Source: Pseudodesulfovibrio sp. (GTDB lineage Bacteria; Desulfobacterota; Desulfovibrionia; Desulfovibrionales; Desulfovibrionaceae). From it: a stretch of 26,965 nt of DNA. Made by a program: the position numbers and the translations under genes. The notes under the pieces are model-generated. The model was given only the letters and a program-made list of their open reading frames with translations, was not told where the DNA came from and made no database searches. The DNA lies in the NCBI GenBank assembly GCA_022712815.1, contig JAFLJW010000246.1, positions 1 through 26,965 of the forward strand. Direction: 5' to 3'. This document shows positions 1 through 7,958 of the stretch, piece after piece (within the stretch, counting starts at the first letter, position 1; the number at the start of each line of letters is the position of its first letter).

Positions 1-66
1 CGGGAATACATTCGGAATCAGGAAAAGGAAGACCAGCGAGTGGATCAACTGAAATTCCGCCTTTAG
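1..66 (+). pseudogene. tnpA: IS200-type transposase TnpA, C-terminal end (cut by window edge)
   Basis: The first 22 codons read in frame to a TAG stop and give a charged C-terminus containing YIRNQEKEDQR, the usual tail of IS200/IS605-family Y1 transposases (TnpA). Only the tail lies in the window, so the integrity of the gene upstream cannot be judged. It is followed within 15 bases by two hairpins of the kind found at the right end of these elements. The identification rests on remembered family sequence. The alternative is a decayed copy. Confidence 0.65.
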
Positions 67-78
67 GCGGTTCTTAAA

Positions 79-127
79 AGCCACTTTGAGTGGCTCACAA
101 ACTCAAGCCCCCGGCTTTGCCGGGGGT
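79..127. repeat. IS200-type right-end hairpins
   Basis: Two stem-loops follow the tnpA stop: AGCCAC (79-84) pairing with GTGGCT (90-95) over a 5-nt loop, and CCCCCGGC (108-115) pairing with GCCGGGGG (119-126) over a 3-nt loop. IS200/IS605 elements carry subterminal hairpins recognised by the single-strand transposase, and a strong hairpin also stops read-through. The element probably ends just after 127, where IS3-like sequence starts. Confidence 0.55.
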
Positions 128-135
128 ACTATGAC

Positions 136-270
136 TGGCCTGCTTCTTCCATTTGCGATCATGTTGGGGTGAACGTCATAGATTTTGGACAATTCCGCCA
201 AAGTCCGATCCTCGTGCATCGCCTCAAAGGCCACCTTTGCCTTGGAATCCTTCGAATAACTTTTCCTCAT
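136..270 (-). pseudogene. IS3-family transposase OrfA remnant, frameshifted and truncated
   Basis: On the minus strand an ATG (270-268), preceded by AGGAGG, opens a frame starting MRKSYSKDSKAKVAFEAM and continuing through EDRTLAELSKIYDVHPN. This is the N-terminal helix-turn-helix of IS3/IS911-type OrfA. After HPNMI one base is missing: shifting frame restores KWKKQA, the normal continuation, and then homology ends at about 136 against the IS200-type right end. It is therefore both frameshifted and cut off, with no OrfB after it. The likely history is insertion of the IS200-type element into or beside an already decaying IS3 copy. Confidence 0.7.
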
Positions 271-454
271 CCGCTCAAACCTCCTGGTTCATTCTTGCGG
301 AGATGTGCACCCTAAAGCAAGGGCTTTTCTGGCCAGGATTTGCAGCGCGCTATATCCGAACTGTGAAGATTTGTTACAATCCCGCACCCCCCATTGATTC
401 AACATTCAAATTGATGCAAACGTGAACAGATCACAACCCCAATGGAGGATTCAC
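271..454. other. Leader region upstream of the GAK operon
   Basis: About 180 bases between the IS3 remnant and the first GAK gene. I see no convincing gene. TACAAT (375-380) could be a -10 element, but no good -35 sits 16-18 bases upstream, so no promoter is called. A Shine-Dalgarno-like GGAGG at 444-448 belongs to the GTG start at 455. Confidence 0.4.
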
Positions 455-979
455 GTGGGAAGAAGCATCAAGATTAAGAAAACTGTTGATAAAAATGAAC
501 TGGCAGCATTCCTTCGTGACCTGGCCGATGGCGTGGAAAATGGAGGCAAGGAAGAACTGGCCGGTGTCGAAGAGTTTGAAAAGATAAAAATCGCCGTCAA
601 GAACGAATTCGGACAGATCAGCCTCAAGGCAAAGATCAAACCGCCTAAGCCCTGCGGAGAAGAGACAGAAGGGGCCGACACATCTGTTGCCATGCCAAAA
701 TACAAACATCTTAAAAAACGCATGAAGTCCACCTTCAAGCTGCTCGTAAAGATTATCCACGACGACCAGGTGCCGCCCAGGGAAGCCGTTGAAGTCTTCC
801 TGGAAGACTCCAAGCTTATGGTCTCCTACCCCGGTTACGGCGATGAATACTACGAAAGTTACACCAAGGCGTGCGAGGCGTTCAAAGTCGCTTTCGAGTC
901 CGACGACATAGCCAAGATGCATGAGACCATCGATGTGCTCGTCCATGAAAAGAGCCGGTGCCATGCAAAATACGATTGA
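455..979 (+). CDS. GAK system XXXCH protein
   Basis: A 174-residue protein of unknown biochemical role, first gene of the operon. The N-terminal third (KIKKTVDKNELAAFLRDLAD, then a strand-rich stretch ending ISLKAKIKPP) resembles an amphi-Trp fold but lacks that domain's tryptophan. The C-terminal part is helical and ends ...KSRCHAKYD, with Cys169-His170 six residues from the end, matching the XXXCH domain named in TIGRFAMs as part of the GAK system. The GTG at 455 is chosen because GGAGG lies 6 bases before it; an in-frame GTG at 422 has no such site. Twenty-four bases separate it from the next gene. The Cys-His pair could bind metal or be a modification site, but this is inference. Confidence 0.75.
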   Translation: MGRSIKIKKTVDKNELAAFLRDLADGVENGGKEELAGVEEFEKIKIAVKNEFGQISLKAKIKPPKPCGEETEGADTSVAMPKYKHLKKRMKSTFKLLVKIIHDDQVPPREAVEVFLEDSKLMVSYPGYGDEYYESYTKACEAFKVAFESDDIAKMHETIDVLVHEKSRCHAKYD

Positions 980-1003
980 AACACACGGCCCGGAGTGGTT
1001 CCG

Positions 1004-2164
1004 ATGAAGCTTATCAAGAATATCGACACACAGGAATGCTGTCCCTTCCCGGCCATCGTTGCGGAAGACATCACCGAAGATGATCACACCCGATTCTTCA
1101 AGGTTGTCTCCACTGACCTGGAGCCGTGGCAGATAGAACAAGTGGTGAGCCCATTGAGCATCCATGTCCGACAGGAAGCCCTGCTGGCCGTGCATTGGCA
1201 TCCTGAATTCGTGCCCATGGGGCATATCCGCAAGCGTGTGGACGCCATGTTCCCCAACCGTGAGAAAGAATTGCTCATTCCCACCCAGCACAACGTACTC
1301 ATGAGCTGGGACGATTACTCCGGCGTGGAGGTCGATTGTTTCTCCTCCGGTTTCAACCGCAAGGTCCAGCTTCTGCTCCACTTTGCCAACGAAAAGGTAA
1401 AGGATGCTGGCGTGCTCAAGTCCATGCTTGCCCATACCTTCAAATATCGCTCGGGCCAGCTCTTCGAGTTCATGCACACCATCACCAAGCCTAATGAAGA
1501 GCGCATCAACAAGGCGGCCAGAGCTGTCGGCGCTGATGATCATCTCATTGATTTCGTGCGCCTGAACGTGGCTAAAATCGAACACCTCTTGGACGACAAC
1601 TGGGCCGACGTACCCCGGTCGTCGGTAAAAAACAAACTGCTCCGAAACTGGTTTGACACCATGCGCCCGGACCTGGGCGACAACACGGTCGACAGGGTTC
1701 AGGCCTACCTGAAAGCGGTCAAGAATTTGGTGAAAGAGGACTTCGACCTTTCCTTCTTCTACCGGGCCAGCGAAGTCATCGAAGAAGTGCGCGGACTCGG
1801 CGGGTGCGTCGTCATCCCGCACCCTGAACAATTCTGGCCGATCCTGCTCCGCAATTACGACGTGGACGGCATTGAGGTATGGAACCCCCAGTCTCAGGAA
1901 TATACCGAGTTTCTCATTTCCGTGGTCAACGAACAAAACGAGCAACGCAAAAGTGACCGCGACATGCTCATCTTCATGGGCGACGATTGTCACATGGGTG
2001 AGAAGACAAAACCCGTTGATCAGCAGGATAGTGCCAAAGCTGCCCGTGAAATCGGGTTGCAGCCGGCCTGGGACGACCTCGCAATCCGCAAGAAACTCAT
2101 AGTCAACAACAACATCAGCCGCCGCTCCATCATCACGAAATACAAAGAACGCCTGGCAGGCTAG
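1004..2164 (+). CDS. PHP-domain-like protein of the GAK locus
   Basis: A soluble protein of 386 residues. Three motifs suggest a PHP (polymerase and histidinol phosphatase) metal-dependent phosphoesterase fold: H64-W-H66 near the N-terminus where PHP proteins have HxH, IPHPEQ in the last third (motif III has HP), and GDDCHMGE near residue 320 (motif IV is D-x-H). Spacing is longer than in small PHP phosphatases, with a helical insert in the middle. If the metal site is real, phosphate-ester hydrolysis is the likely chemistry; the substrate is unknown. ATG 1004 is chosen because CGGAG sits 8 bases before it; an in-frame GTG at 995 overlaps that site. It lies between the XXXCH and amphi-Trp genes with short gaps, so co-transcription is likely. 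Confidence 0.6.
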   Translation: MKLIKNIDTQECCPFPAIVAEDITEDDHTRFFKVVSTDLEPWQIEQVVSPLSIHVRQEALLAVHWHPEFVPMGHIRKRVDAMFPNREKELLIPTQHNVLMSWDDYSGVEVDCFSSGFNRKVQLLLHFANEKVKDAGVLKSMLAHTFKYRSGQLFEFMHTITKPNEERINKAARAVGADDHLIDFVRLNVAKIEHLLDDNWADVPRSSVKNKLLRNWFDTMRPDLGDNTVDRVQAYLKAVKNLVKEDFDLSFFYRASEVIEEVRGLGGCVVIPHPEQFWPILLRNYDVDGIEVWNPQSQEYTEFLISVVNEQNEQRKSDRDMLIFMGDDCHMGEKTKPVDQQDSAKAAREIGLQPAWDDLAIRKKLIVNNNISRRSIITKYKERLAG

Positions 2165-2185
2165 GCACCCAAGGAGAAGATACCG

Positions 2186-2452
2186 ATGTCAGAAGAAAAA
2201 TTCGTTTTTGATTCACTACAGGACAGCGACACCATCAAGGACTTCCTCAGTTCTCTCACCGATGGCTTCGACAAGAGAAGCATTACACTTTCCACTAACG
2301 GAGACGAGATCGAACTCACCCCTAATGGGCTCCTCTCTTTCATGGTCAAGGCAAAGAAGAAGGGTTCGAGCAACAGACTGTCCATCAAGATTGCATGGAA
2401 GGACAGCCACAAGGGCAAAAAGGACGGCGGCTCTCCGCTCAAAATTTCCTAA
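2186..2452 (+). CDS. Amphi-Trp domain protein 1
   Basis: An 88-residue single-domain protein. It has an N-terminal helix (DTIKDFLSSLTDGFDK), then alternating strands (ITLSTNGDEIELTP, LSFMVKAKKK, LSIKIAWKDS) with the conserved tryptophan at residue 71, matching the amphi-Trp family of TIGRFAMs. No enzymatic residues are evident. Small size, repetition in the locus and the helix-plus-sheet pattern suggest a carrier, scaffold or modification substrate for the neighbouring kinase and ligase, but that is inference. AAGGAG precedes the ATG. The stop lies two bases before the next start. Confidence 0.8.
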   Translation: MSEEKFVFDSLQDSDTIKDFLSSLTDGFDKRSITLSTNGDEIELTPNGLLSFMVKAKKKGSSNRLSIKIAWKDSHKGKKDGGSPLKIS

Positions 2453-2454
2453 CC

Positions 2455-4107
2455 ATGATTACATTTGAAGGATTGGACGAGAACTTCAAGTTCATCGTCC
2501 TAGAAGTCGAAAACCAGGCGCGGACTACCCGCAAGTTCATGGACTCACCGTCCAGAAAAAGACACTCGAAGATCATCAACAGGGACGATTACATCGACAA
2601 CCTGAAAACGATCATCGAAAACAAATGCTATTCGCGTATCCATTCTGATCAGTCTCTGGACCGCAATCAGATCAACAAGATTCGCGCCATGCAAGTGATG
2701 TGCGTTAACCTCGAGAAGATCGCCGACTATTTCGTCAATATAATCAAGCAGATGCGTTATCTCGACGACCAGTCGTTCATCAAGAAGTACGACTATGCAG
2801 AAGTCTTCGACATCATCCTTGATCGGCTATCAAACATCCTGTCCTCATTCAGAAACGAGGACATGTCCAAAGCCCTGTATATCTGCAAAGCCGAACCGTT
2901 GCTGGATGATACCTACAAGGTGCGCTTCGACCGGGTAATGAACGAAATCGGATTGGGAAGAGACGCTCAAAACCTCATAACGATACTGTTTATTTTCCGC
3001 TATTTCGAACGGGTCGGTGACGCGCTCCTCAACATCGGCGAGGCAATTATCTTCTCCATGCTCGGAGAGCGCATCAAGATCGAACAATTCGAGGCCCTGC
3101 AAAAGACCTTGACCAAATCCGGATTCAGCGACTCGTTCGCCGACATAGACTTCCAGGCTATCTGGGGTACCCGATCCGGTTGCATAATCGGCAAGGTCGA
3201 GCAGCGCAAAGATGGCCTGAGCCATGAAGAACAGAAGCAGGGGTCCATCTACAAAGAAGGCAACCTGGAAAAAATCCGCAAGGAGCGGGAATCCATCATC
3301 CGCTGGAAGAAAACGTTCCCTAGCCTTGTTGCCGATATCTACGGTTTTCACGAGAACGCGGAAAAAGGCTCCATGCTGGTGGAGTTCCTCAACGGCTGTA
3401 CCCTGGACGAGGTGGTCCTGTCCGGAGAGGACGAATTCGTCCGCAACGCTCTGTTCATCTTTGAATCCACCGTCCTTGAAACATGGATGACGACCATGGA
3501 ACAACTCCCGGTCAAGACCAACTATATCAGGCAAGTTCAGCAAAGACTGAACGGAGTGCTGCAGACCCATCCTGAATTCTGGAGGACGCCGCAGTCACTG
3601 GGCCAGTCCAAAGTACATTCGACAGAAGAGCTTCTCTCCAATTGCGCGGAAATCGAGGACGAGCTTGAAGCACCCTTTTCGGTCTTTATTCATGGAGATT
3701 TCAACGTCAACAACGTCGTTTATAACAATGAGTCGCAACAGGTTCACTACATAGATCTCTATCGATCCAGGGACTTCGACTACATTCAGGACGCCTCGGT
3801 CTTCTTGGTATCCAATTTCAGGATACCCATCTTCGACACGAAACACAGGGAACGGCTCAATAGCGTCACCAGGCAGTTCTACGGATTCGTCAAAGGGTTT
3901 GCACAAAAACACGAAGACCCAACATTTGAAGCCCGCCTGGCTTTTGCCCTGGCTCGATCTTTCTATACATCCACCCGTTTCGAGCTCAATTTCCAATTCG
4001 CCAAGGAAATGTACAACCGGTCCATGTTCCTGCTGGAAAAGATTCATCATTACCGGGGCGGAGATTGGAAGAAGTTCTCGCTGCCGGAAGGCATTCTCTA
4101 CTACTAA
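2455..4107 (+). CDS. PhoU-like/aminoglycoside-phosphotransferase-like fusion kinase
   Basis: A two-domain cytoplasmic protein of 550 residues. Residues about 70-210 form a PhoU-like helical bundle, with two E-x(2-3)-D style repeats: LEKIADYFVNI (86-96) and FERVGDALLNIGEAI (184-198). Residues about 240-500 are an APH/choline-kinase-type domain: candidate ATP lysine K267 in SIYKEGN, a following glutamate in RKERES, catalytic loop HGDFNVNN (413-420, D415 catalytic) and IDLYRSRDFD (D434 as metal ligand, replacing the usual IDW/IDF). The kinase residues are present, so phosphorylation of a small molecule or protein is likely; the acceptor is unknown. No Shine-Dalgarno precedes the ATG, and the preceding stop is 2 bases away, so translation is probably coupled. 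A longer in-frame start at 2395 inside the upstream gene lacks support. Confidence 0.75.
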   Translation: MITFEGLDENFKFIVLEVENQARTTRKFMDSPSRKRHSKIINRDDYIDNLKTIIENKCYSRIHSDQSLDRNQINKIRAMQVMCVNLEKIADYFVNIIKQMRYLDDQSFIKKYDYAEVFDIILDRLSNILSSFRNEDMSKALYICKAEPLLDDTYKVRFDRVMNEIGLGRDAQNLITILFIFRYFERVGDALLNIGEAIIFSMLGERIKIEQFEALQKTLTKSGFSDSFADIDFQAIWGTRSGCIIGKVEQRKDGLSHEEQKQGSIYKEGNLEKIRKERESIIRWKKTFPSLVADIYGFHENAEKGSMLVEFLNGCTLDEVVLSGEDEFVRNALFIFESTVLETWMTTMEQLPVKTNYIRQVQQRLNGVLQTHPEFWRTPQSLGQSKVHSTEELLSNCAEIEDELEAPFSVFIHGDFNVNNVVYNNESQQVHYIDLYRSRDFDYIQDASVFLVSNFRIPIFDTKHRERLNSVTRQFYGFVKGFAQKHEDPTFEARLAFALARSFYTSTRFELNFQFAKEMYNRSMFLLEKIHHYRGGDWKKFSLPEGILYY

Positions 4108-4129
4108 CAACGCTTGAAGGAGCAGTTTT

Positions 4130-5002
4130 GTGAAAATAGGAACCATAGGAACCAAGGGAGGGTGGTCCTCCGAAAAACTGGCCGACACAGTTGCCGAGAA
4201 GACCGGGGGTGAACGCGTACTCATCGGCATGGATGAAGTTCGCCTCGACCTGCCATCCGGTGACGCCTTCTACAACGGGCACAACCTGAAAGACTTTGAT
4301 GCGTTGATAATCAAGAAGATCGGCTCGCGCTATTCCCCGGACCTCCTCGATAGGCTCGAAATACTGCGCTACCTGTCCGAGCGAGGCCTCAAGATCTTCA
4401 GTTCACCCTATTCAATCCTCCGGGCCCTGGACCGCCTCTCCTGCACCATCTCCCTGCAACTGAATGATATACCCATGCCGCCCACCACAATCACCGAGTC
4501 CGTGGACCAGGCACTTGTGGCCGTGAAGCAATACGGCGAGGCTGTGTTCAAACCGCTCTACACCTCCAAGGCGCGCGGCATGTTCGTCCTCAAGGACAGC
4601 CCTGATGCGAGAGCTGCCATTGAGGAATATCGGGGGAAAAACCAGATCATGTACATTCAGAAAACCATCGAACTGGGCGAACTGGACCTCGGCATCGCCT
4701 TCCTCGGAGGCGAGTATCTGACCACCTACGCCCGGTGCAAGACCAACGGGGCATGGAACACAACCACCGTATCCGGAGGTAAGTACCGCGCCTATGAGCC
4801 CTCTCCGAAAATAATTGAGCTGGCCCGCAAGGCACAGGAACCGTTCAACCTAGACTTCACCTGTGTGGACGTGGCCATCACCGAAGACGGCCCCTATATT
4901 TTCGAGGTCTCCGTCTTTGGCGGATTCCGGGGCATCCAGGAGACCAGCGGTATCGATGCGGCGGCCAAGTACGTCGACTACGTCATGGAGAAAATCAAAT
5001 GA
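4130..5002 (+). CDS. GAK system ATP-grasp enzyme
   Basis: A 290-residue ATP-grasp ligase related to RimK/glutathione-synthetase-type enzymes. It has a small N-terminal pre-grasp region, a VFKPLYTSKARGMFVL strand pair with the ATP-binding lysine, YIQKTIELGELDLGIAFLGG, and near the end CVDVAITEDGPYIFEVSVFGGF, where the usual metal-binding E-V-N reads E-V-S. ATP-grasp enzymes join a carboxylate to an amine or thiol through an acyl phosphate. Which substrates are used here is not known; TIGRFAMs names this family 'grasp_GAK'. It starts with GTG, 8 bases after AAGGAG, and its stop overlaps the next start by 4 bases (ATGA), so it is probably made together with the HprK-like kinase. Confidence 0.82.
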   Translation: MKIGTIGTKGGWSSEKLADTVAEKTGGERVLIGMDEVRLDLPSGDAFYNGHNLKDFDALIIKKIGSRYSPDLLDRLEILRYLSERGLKIFSSPYSILRALDRLSCTISLQLNDIPMPPTTITESVDQALVAVKQYGEAVFKPLYTSKARGMFVLKDSPDARAAIEEYRGKNQIMYIQKTIELGELDLGIAFLGGEYLTTYARCKTNGAWNTTTVSGGKYRAYEPSPKIIELARKAQEPFNLDFTCVDVAITEDGPYIFEVSVFGGFRGIQETSGIDAAAKYVDYVMEKIK

Positions 5003-6090
5003 AGCTGACAGGCACCACACGAAAGGATTTGGCACTCGTAATCAAGAAAGACATCCCTGCGGGCAACAGCCTGTTGCTCGATTTCGGAGGATGCATCATC
5101 CAGGCAATCAGCAGCACCGAAGCACTCGACAAGGCCCTGGCCGACTACTTCAAAGAATTCGTTACTGATTCCGGCACTCCAGAAATCGTGATCACGGCAC
5201 ATGAAGGGCCGACTCCCGAATTCGACTTTGAATTCACGGTCAAGCAGCCTGATCCAGGAAAGACCAAGATCAAGGAAGAATGGGTGGACCTACCGGACGG
5301 CCGTATCGTGCGTAAGCGGATCACCGGCATGCACTTCATCTTTGGTAAAGGAGAGAATGTCGCTGTCGGCCCCTGCCTGGAGAACTCCAACCAAGTCATA
5401 AATTTTATCAACAACCGATTCATTGAATGGAAGCTCAACCGGGGCGGATTTCTCGGCCATGCAGCAGGCGTCATCCACAACGGACGCGGTATCTCCCTGG
5501 CCGGTTTTTCTGGAGCTGGAAAGTCGACCCTGGCCCTGCACCTCATGAGTCGGGGAACCACTTTCGTCTCCAATGACCGGGTTATGGTCGAAGAAAACGG
5601 TGCAGGACTGACCATGTTCGGCGTGGCCAAACAGCCGCGTATCAACCCTGGCACCGCATTGAATAATCCGGCTCTCTGCAAAATCGTGGAACCCGAATTG
5701 AAAGAAGAATTTATGTCCATGCCCATCGAGGAATTGTGGCAATTGGAGCACAAGTACGACGCCCTCATAGACGAGTGCTACGGCCCAGGAAAATTCTCCT
5801 TAAAAACGAAGATGGATGCATTGGTCATCCTCAATTGGGAGAGAGGTGGAGGCGAGATGAAGGTCGCAATGGCCGACCCGCGCGAACGGCACGACTTGTT
5901 GCCCGCTTTCATGAAAGGCACCGGGTTGTTCTACCTCCCCAGCAACCCCGAGAGAAAAGGCGATCCCAAAGTCGAGGCGTATGCAGAACTGCTCACGAAG
6001 TCAAACCTCATCGAAATTTCCGGAGGCGTGGATTTCGACAAGGCGGCCGACATCTGTCTGCACTATATGGAAAACGGCAGGCTTCCTTAA
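4999..6090 (+). CDS. HprK-related kinase B
   Basis: A 363-residue protein with a PEP-carboxykinase/HPr-kinase-like nucleotide site: Walker A GFSGAGKS at 169-176, followed by SRGTTFVSNDRVMVE, the segment in HprK relatives where the second acidic motif lies. True HPr kinase acts on Ser46 of HPr in sugar regulation. No HPr or PTS gene is near, and this belongs to the separate 'HprK_rel_B' family tied to the GAK system. The N-terminal 150 residues are not recognisable. The target may be one of the adjacent small proteins, but this is inference. Its ATG overlaps the ATP-grasp stop; the CofD-like gene starts 11 bases after its end. Confidence 0.82.
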   Translation: MKLTGTTRKDLALVIKKDIPAGNSLLLDFGGCIIQAISSTEALDKALADYFKEFVTDSGTPEIVITAHEGPTPEFDFEFTVKQPDPGKTKIKEEWVDLPDGRIVRKRITGMHFIFGKGENVAVGPCLENSNQVINFINNRFIEWKLNRGGFLGHAAGVIHNGRGISLAGFSGAGKSTLALHLMSRGTTFVSNDRVMVEENGAGLTMFGVAKQPRINPGTALNNPALCKIVEPELKEEFMSMPIEELWQLEHKYDALIDECYGPGKFSLKTKMDALVILNWERGGGEMKVAMADPRERHDLLPAFMKGTGLFYLPSNPERKGDPKVEAYAELLTKSNLIEISGGVDFDKAADICLHYMENGRLP

Positions 6091-6101
6091 TAGGGGACAG
6101 T

Positions 6102-7286
6102 ATGCGACTGAAAATCATACGCGAAGTCGACATCCCGGATCCGTACAGACTGGAGCTGTACAAACGGGTGCCGGAACTGGGTCCCCGCATCCTGTTCTTC
6201 ACCGGCGGTTCGGCCCTGCGCAAGACTTCGCGCGAGCTCATCAAATACACCCACAACTCCATTCATCTCATTACGCCCTTTGATTCCGGAGGTAGTTCAG
6301 CGGTCATTCGCGAGGCATTCGCCATGCCCGCGGTGGGTGACATCCGAAATCGTCTCATGTCTCTGGCCGACCAGTCCGTCCAAGGCAACCCGGAAATATA
6401 CGAGCTGTTCGCCCATCGTTTGCCCAAGAACCTCGGCCAGGACAAATTGCGGCAAGAACTCGACGCAATGGTTGCGGGCAACCATCGATTGATACGCTGC
6501 ATCCACGATCCAATGCGCAAAATCATCCGTAATCACTTCCATCAATTCCTTGACGCCATGCCTGACGACTTCAACCTCAAGGGTGCCAGTCTCGGCAACC
6601 TTATCCTGACAGCAGGATACCTTGCCAACCGACGGCAGATGGACCCGGTCATCTACATTTTTTCCAAGCTGGTTCAGGTCTGTGGCATCGTGCGGCCCAC
6701 CATCAACAAGAATCTCCATCTGGCCGTGCGTCTTAAGGATGGCACCACCACCATCGGGCAGCATCTTATGACCGGCAAGGAAACGGCTCCACTCACTTCC
6801 CCGATTGAGGATATTTGGCTGACTGATTCACTGGAAAACGAAACACCAGTGTTCCCTTCCATCAGGAACAAGGTCAGGGATCGGATCGAAAAAGCCGACT
6901 TGATCTGCTATCCGCCCGGCAGTTTCTATTCCAGCATTATCGCCAATCTCCTGCCTACGGGAGTCGGCAAAACGGTTGCCAAGAATTCATGCCCCAAAGT
7001 GTTCGTCCCCAACACCGGCCATGATCCCGAGTCGCACGAGCTGAGCGTTTCAAAACAGATACAGGTTCTTCTCAATTACTTGAAGAAAAGCGGAGCCCCT
7101 GACGGTAAAAATGTTCTGGATTTCGTCTTGCTGGATTCCAAAAATGGACAATACGCAAGCGGAATCGACCCCCAAGGCATCCGCCTGCAAGGGGTCGAGA
7201 TCATCGATCTCAGCCTTGTTGAAAGAAGTAGTTCCCCATTCATCGACGAACAACGGCTAAGTGAAATATTGGCCTCATTGGCATAG
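6102..7286 (+). CDS. GAK system CofD-like protein
   Basis: A 394-residue protein of the CofD/YvcK fold. Landmarks are FTGGSALR (33-40, nucleotide/phosphate loop), DSGGSSAVIRE (61-71), PAVGDIRNRL (76-85), LGNLILTAGYL, and CYPPGSFYSSIIANLLPTGV, the P-G-S motif typical of the family. CofD moves a phospholactyl group from a guanylated donor to Fo in coenzyme F420 synthesis. No other F420 gene is present here, so this paralog probably performs a related transfer on another molecule. ATG 6102 follows AGGGGACAG. An open frame extends far upstream inside the kinase gene but has no start signal. A 26-base gap leads to the next amphi-Trp gene. Confidence 0.82.
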   Translation: MRLKIIREVDIPDPYRLELYKRVPELGPRILFFTGGSALRKTSRELIKYTHNSIHLITPFDSGGSSAVIREAFAMPAVGDIRNRLMSLADQSVQGNPEIYELFAHRLPKNLGQDKLRQELDAMVAGNHRLIRCIHDPMRKIIRNHFHQFLDAMPDDFNLKGASLGNLILTAGYLANRRQMDPVIYIFSKLVQVCGIVRPTINKNLHLAVRLKDGTTTIGQHLMTGKETAPLTSPIEDIWLTDSLENETPVFPSIRNKVRDRIEKADLICYPPGSFYSSIIANLLPTGVGKTVAKNSCPKVFVPNTGHDPESHELSVSKQIQVLLNYLKKSGAPDGKNVLDFVLLDSKNGQYASGIDPQGIRLQGVEIIDLSLVERSSSPFIDEQRLSEILASLA

Positions 7287-7312
7287 CACACAAACACCAA
7301 GGAGAAACGGAA

Positions 7313-7696
7313 ATGGAAAATCAGAAAATCAGCGTGAAAATGGATTTGCCCTACAAGGAAGCAGTCTCCTACATGAAGGCACTTGTCGAGAGCCTGGAAT
7401 CAGGAAAAATCGTTGTGGAAAACGGGGAAGAGCACGTCACTCTCACACCCATGGAACACGTCGATATCAAAGTCGAAGCCAAGGCCAAGAAAGACAAACA
7501 GAAATTCAGCTTTGAAATCAGCTGGTCCGATCAGACCGAAGCGAATCTGAAGATCAGCGACAAGGAGCCGGAAGTCAAAGAAGCCCCCGCGCAACTCGAA
7601 AAGGAAGAAAAGAAATCCGAAAAGAAAGAAGTGATGGGGAAAAAAGATGAAAAAGACAAGAAGGAAAAGTCCAAAGGCAAGCAGAAAAAGAAGTAG
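7313..7696 (+). CDS. Amphi-Trp domain protein 2 with Lys/Glu-rich tail
   Basis: A 127-residue protein. Residues 1-82 form an amphi-Trp domain: helix EAVSYMKALVESLESG, strands IVVENGEEHVTLTP, VDIKVEAKAK, FSFEISWSDQ with Trp71, then LKIS. The remaining 45 residues are almost entirely K, E and D with a few A/P/S and end in GKQKKK, so they are likely disordered. Such a tail could bind nucleic acid, membrane or an acidic partner, or keep the protein soluble; the sequence does not decide. AAGGAG precedes the ATG. It follows the CofD-like gene directly and is followed by a small unknown gene. Confidence 0.8.
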   Translation: MENQKISVKMDLPYKEAVSYMKALVESLESGKIVVENGEEHVTLTPMEHVDIKVEAKAKKDKQKFSFEISWSDQTEANLKISDKEPEVKEAPAQLEKEEKKSEKKEVMGKKDEKDKKEKSKGKQKKK

Positions 7697-7745
7697 CCAT
7701 TCTCTAAATGTGGGGTGGCAAATCAAGCAACTGTCGGAGGGAATT

Positions 7746-7925
7746 ATGACAAACAGACATAAGCAATTATTTGATTGGAAGGAATTGATGGACATCTTCT
7801 GCATCCGTGAGGGCGAATGCGAAGAGAAACAACGAGAGACGCTCATGAAGCGCATCAACTGCCTCACCGACAAATATGGCCGGGAATTCGTCATCAGGAA
7901 AGTCGCTTTGCGGGCAGAGCAGTAA
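7746..7925 (+). CDS. Small conserved-context protein of unknown function, 59 aa
   Basis: A 59-residue, mostly helical, charged protein (MTNRHKQLFDWKELMDIF at the start) with two cysteines, at residues 19 and 25 (CIREGEC), and a third further on in RINCLTDKYG. I do not recognise a family. The CX5C spacing is not a standard zinc motif. The start is supported by CGGAGG five bases upstream of the ATG. It lies between amphi-Trp protein 2 (49 bases) and parA (33 bases) on the same strand, so it is probably part of the same transcript. A role with ParA is possible but unsupported. Confidence 0.55.
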   Translation: MTNRHKQLFDWKELMDIFCIREGECEEKQRETLMKRINCLTDKYGREFVIRKVALRAEQ

Positions 7926-7958
7926 AGCGACGCTTACACTCATGACAACAAGGGAACC

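Noticed and set aside
431..1993. A 520-codon open frame on the minus strand opposite the XXXCH and PHP-like genes
   Set aside because: It has no ribosome site, resembles no family and lies wholly opposite two genes with good starts, operon spacing and recognisable motifs. Long antisense frames are expected from the codon use here.
5736..6101. Upstream extension of the CofD-like gene inside the kinase gene
   Set aside because: The extra 122 codons are Arg/His-rich shadow sequence with no Shine-Dalgarno. The CofD fold starts at the ATG at 6102, which has AGGGGACAG before it.
7673..7745. Upstream extension of the 59-residue gene into amphi-Trp protein 2
   Set aside because: The overlapping codons are the shadow of the Lys-rich tail, while CGGAGG lies directly before the ATG at 7746.
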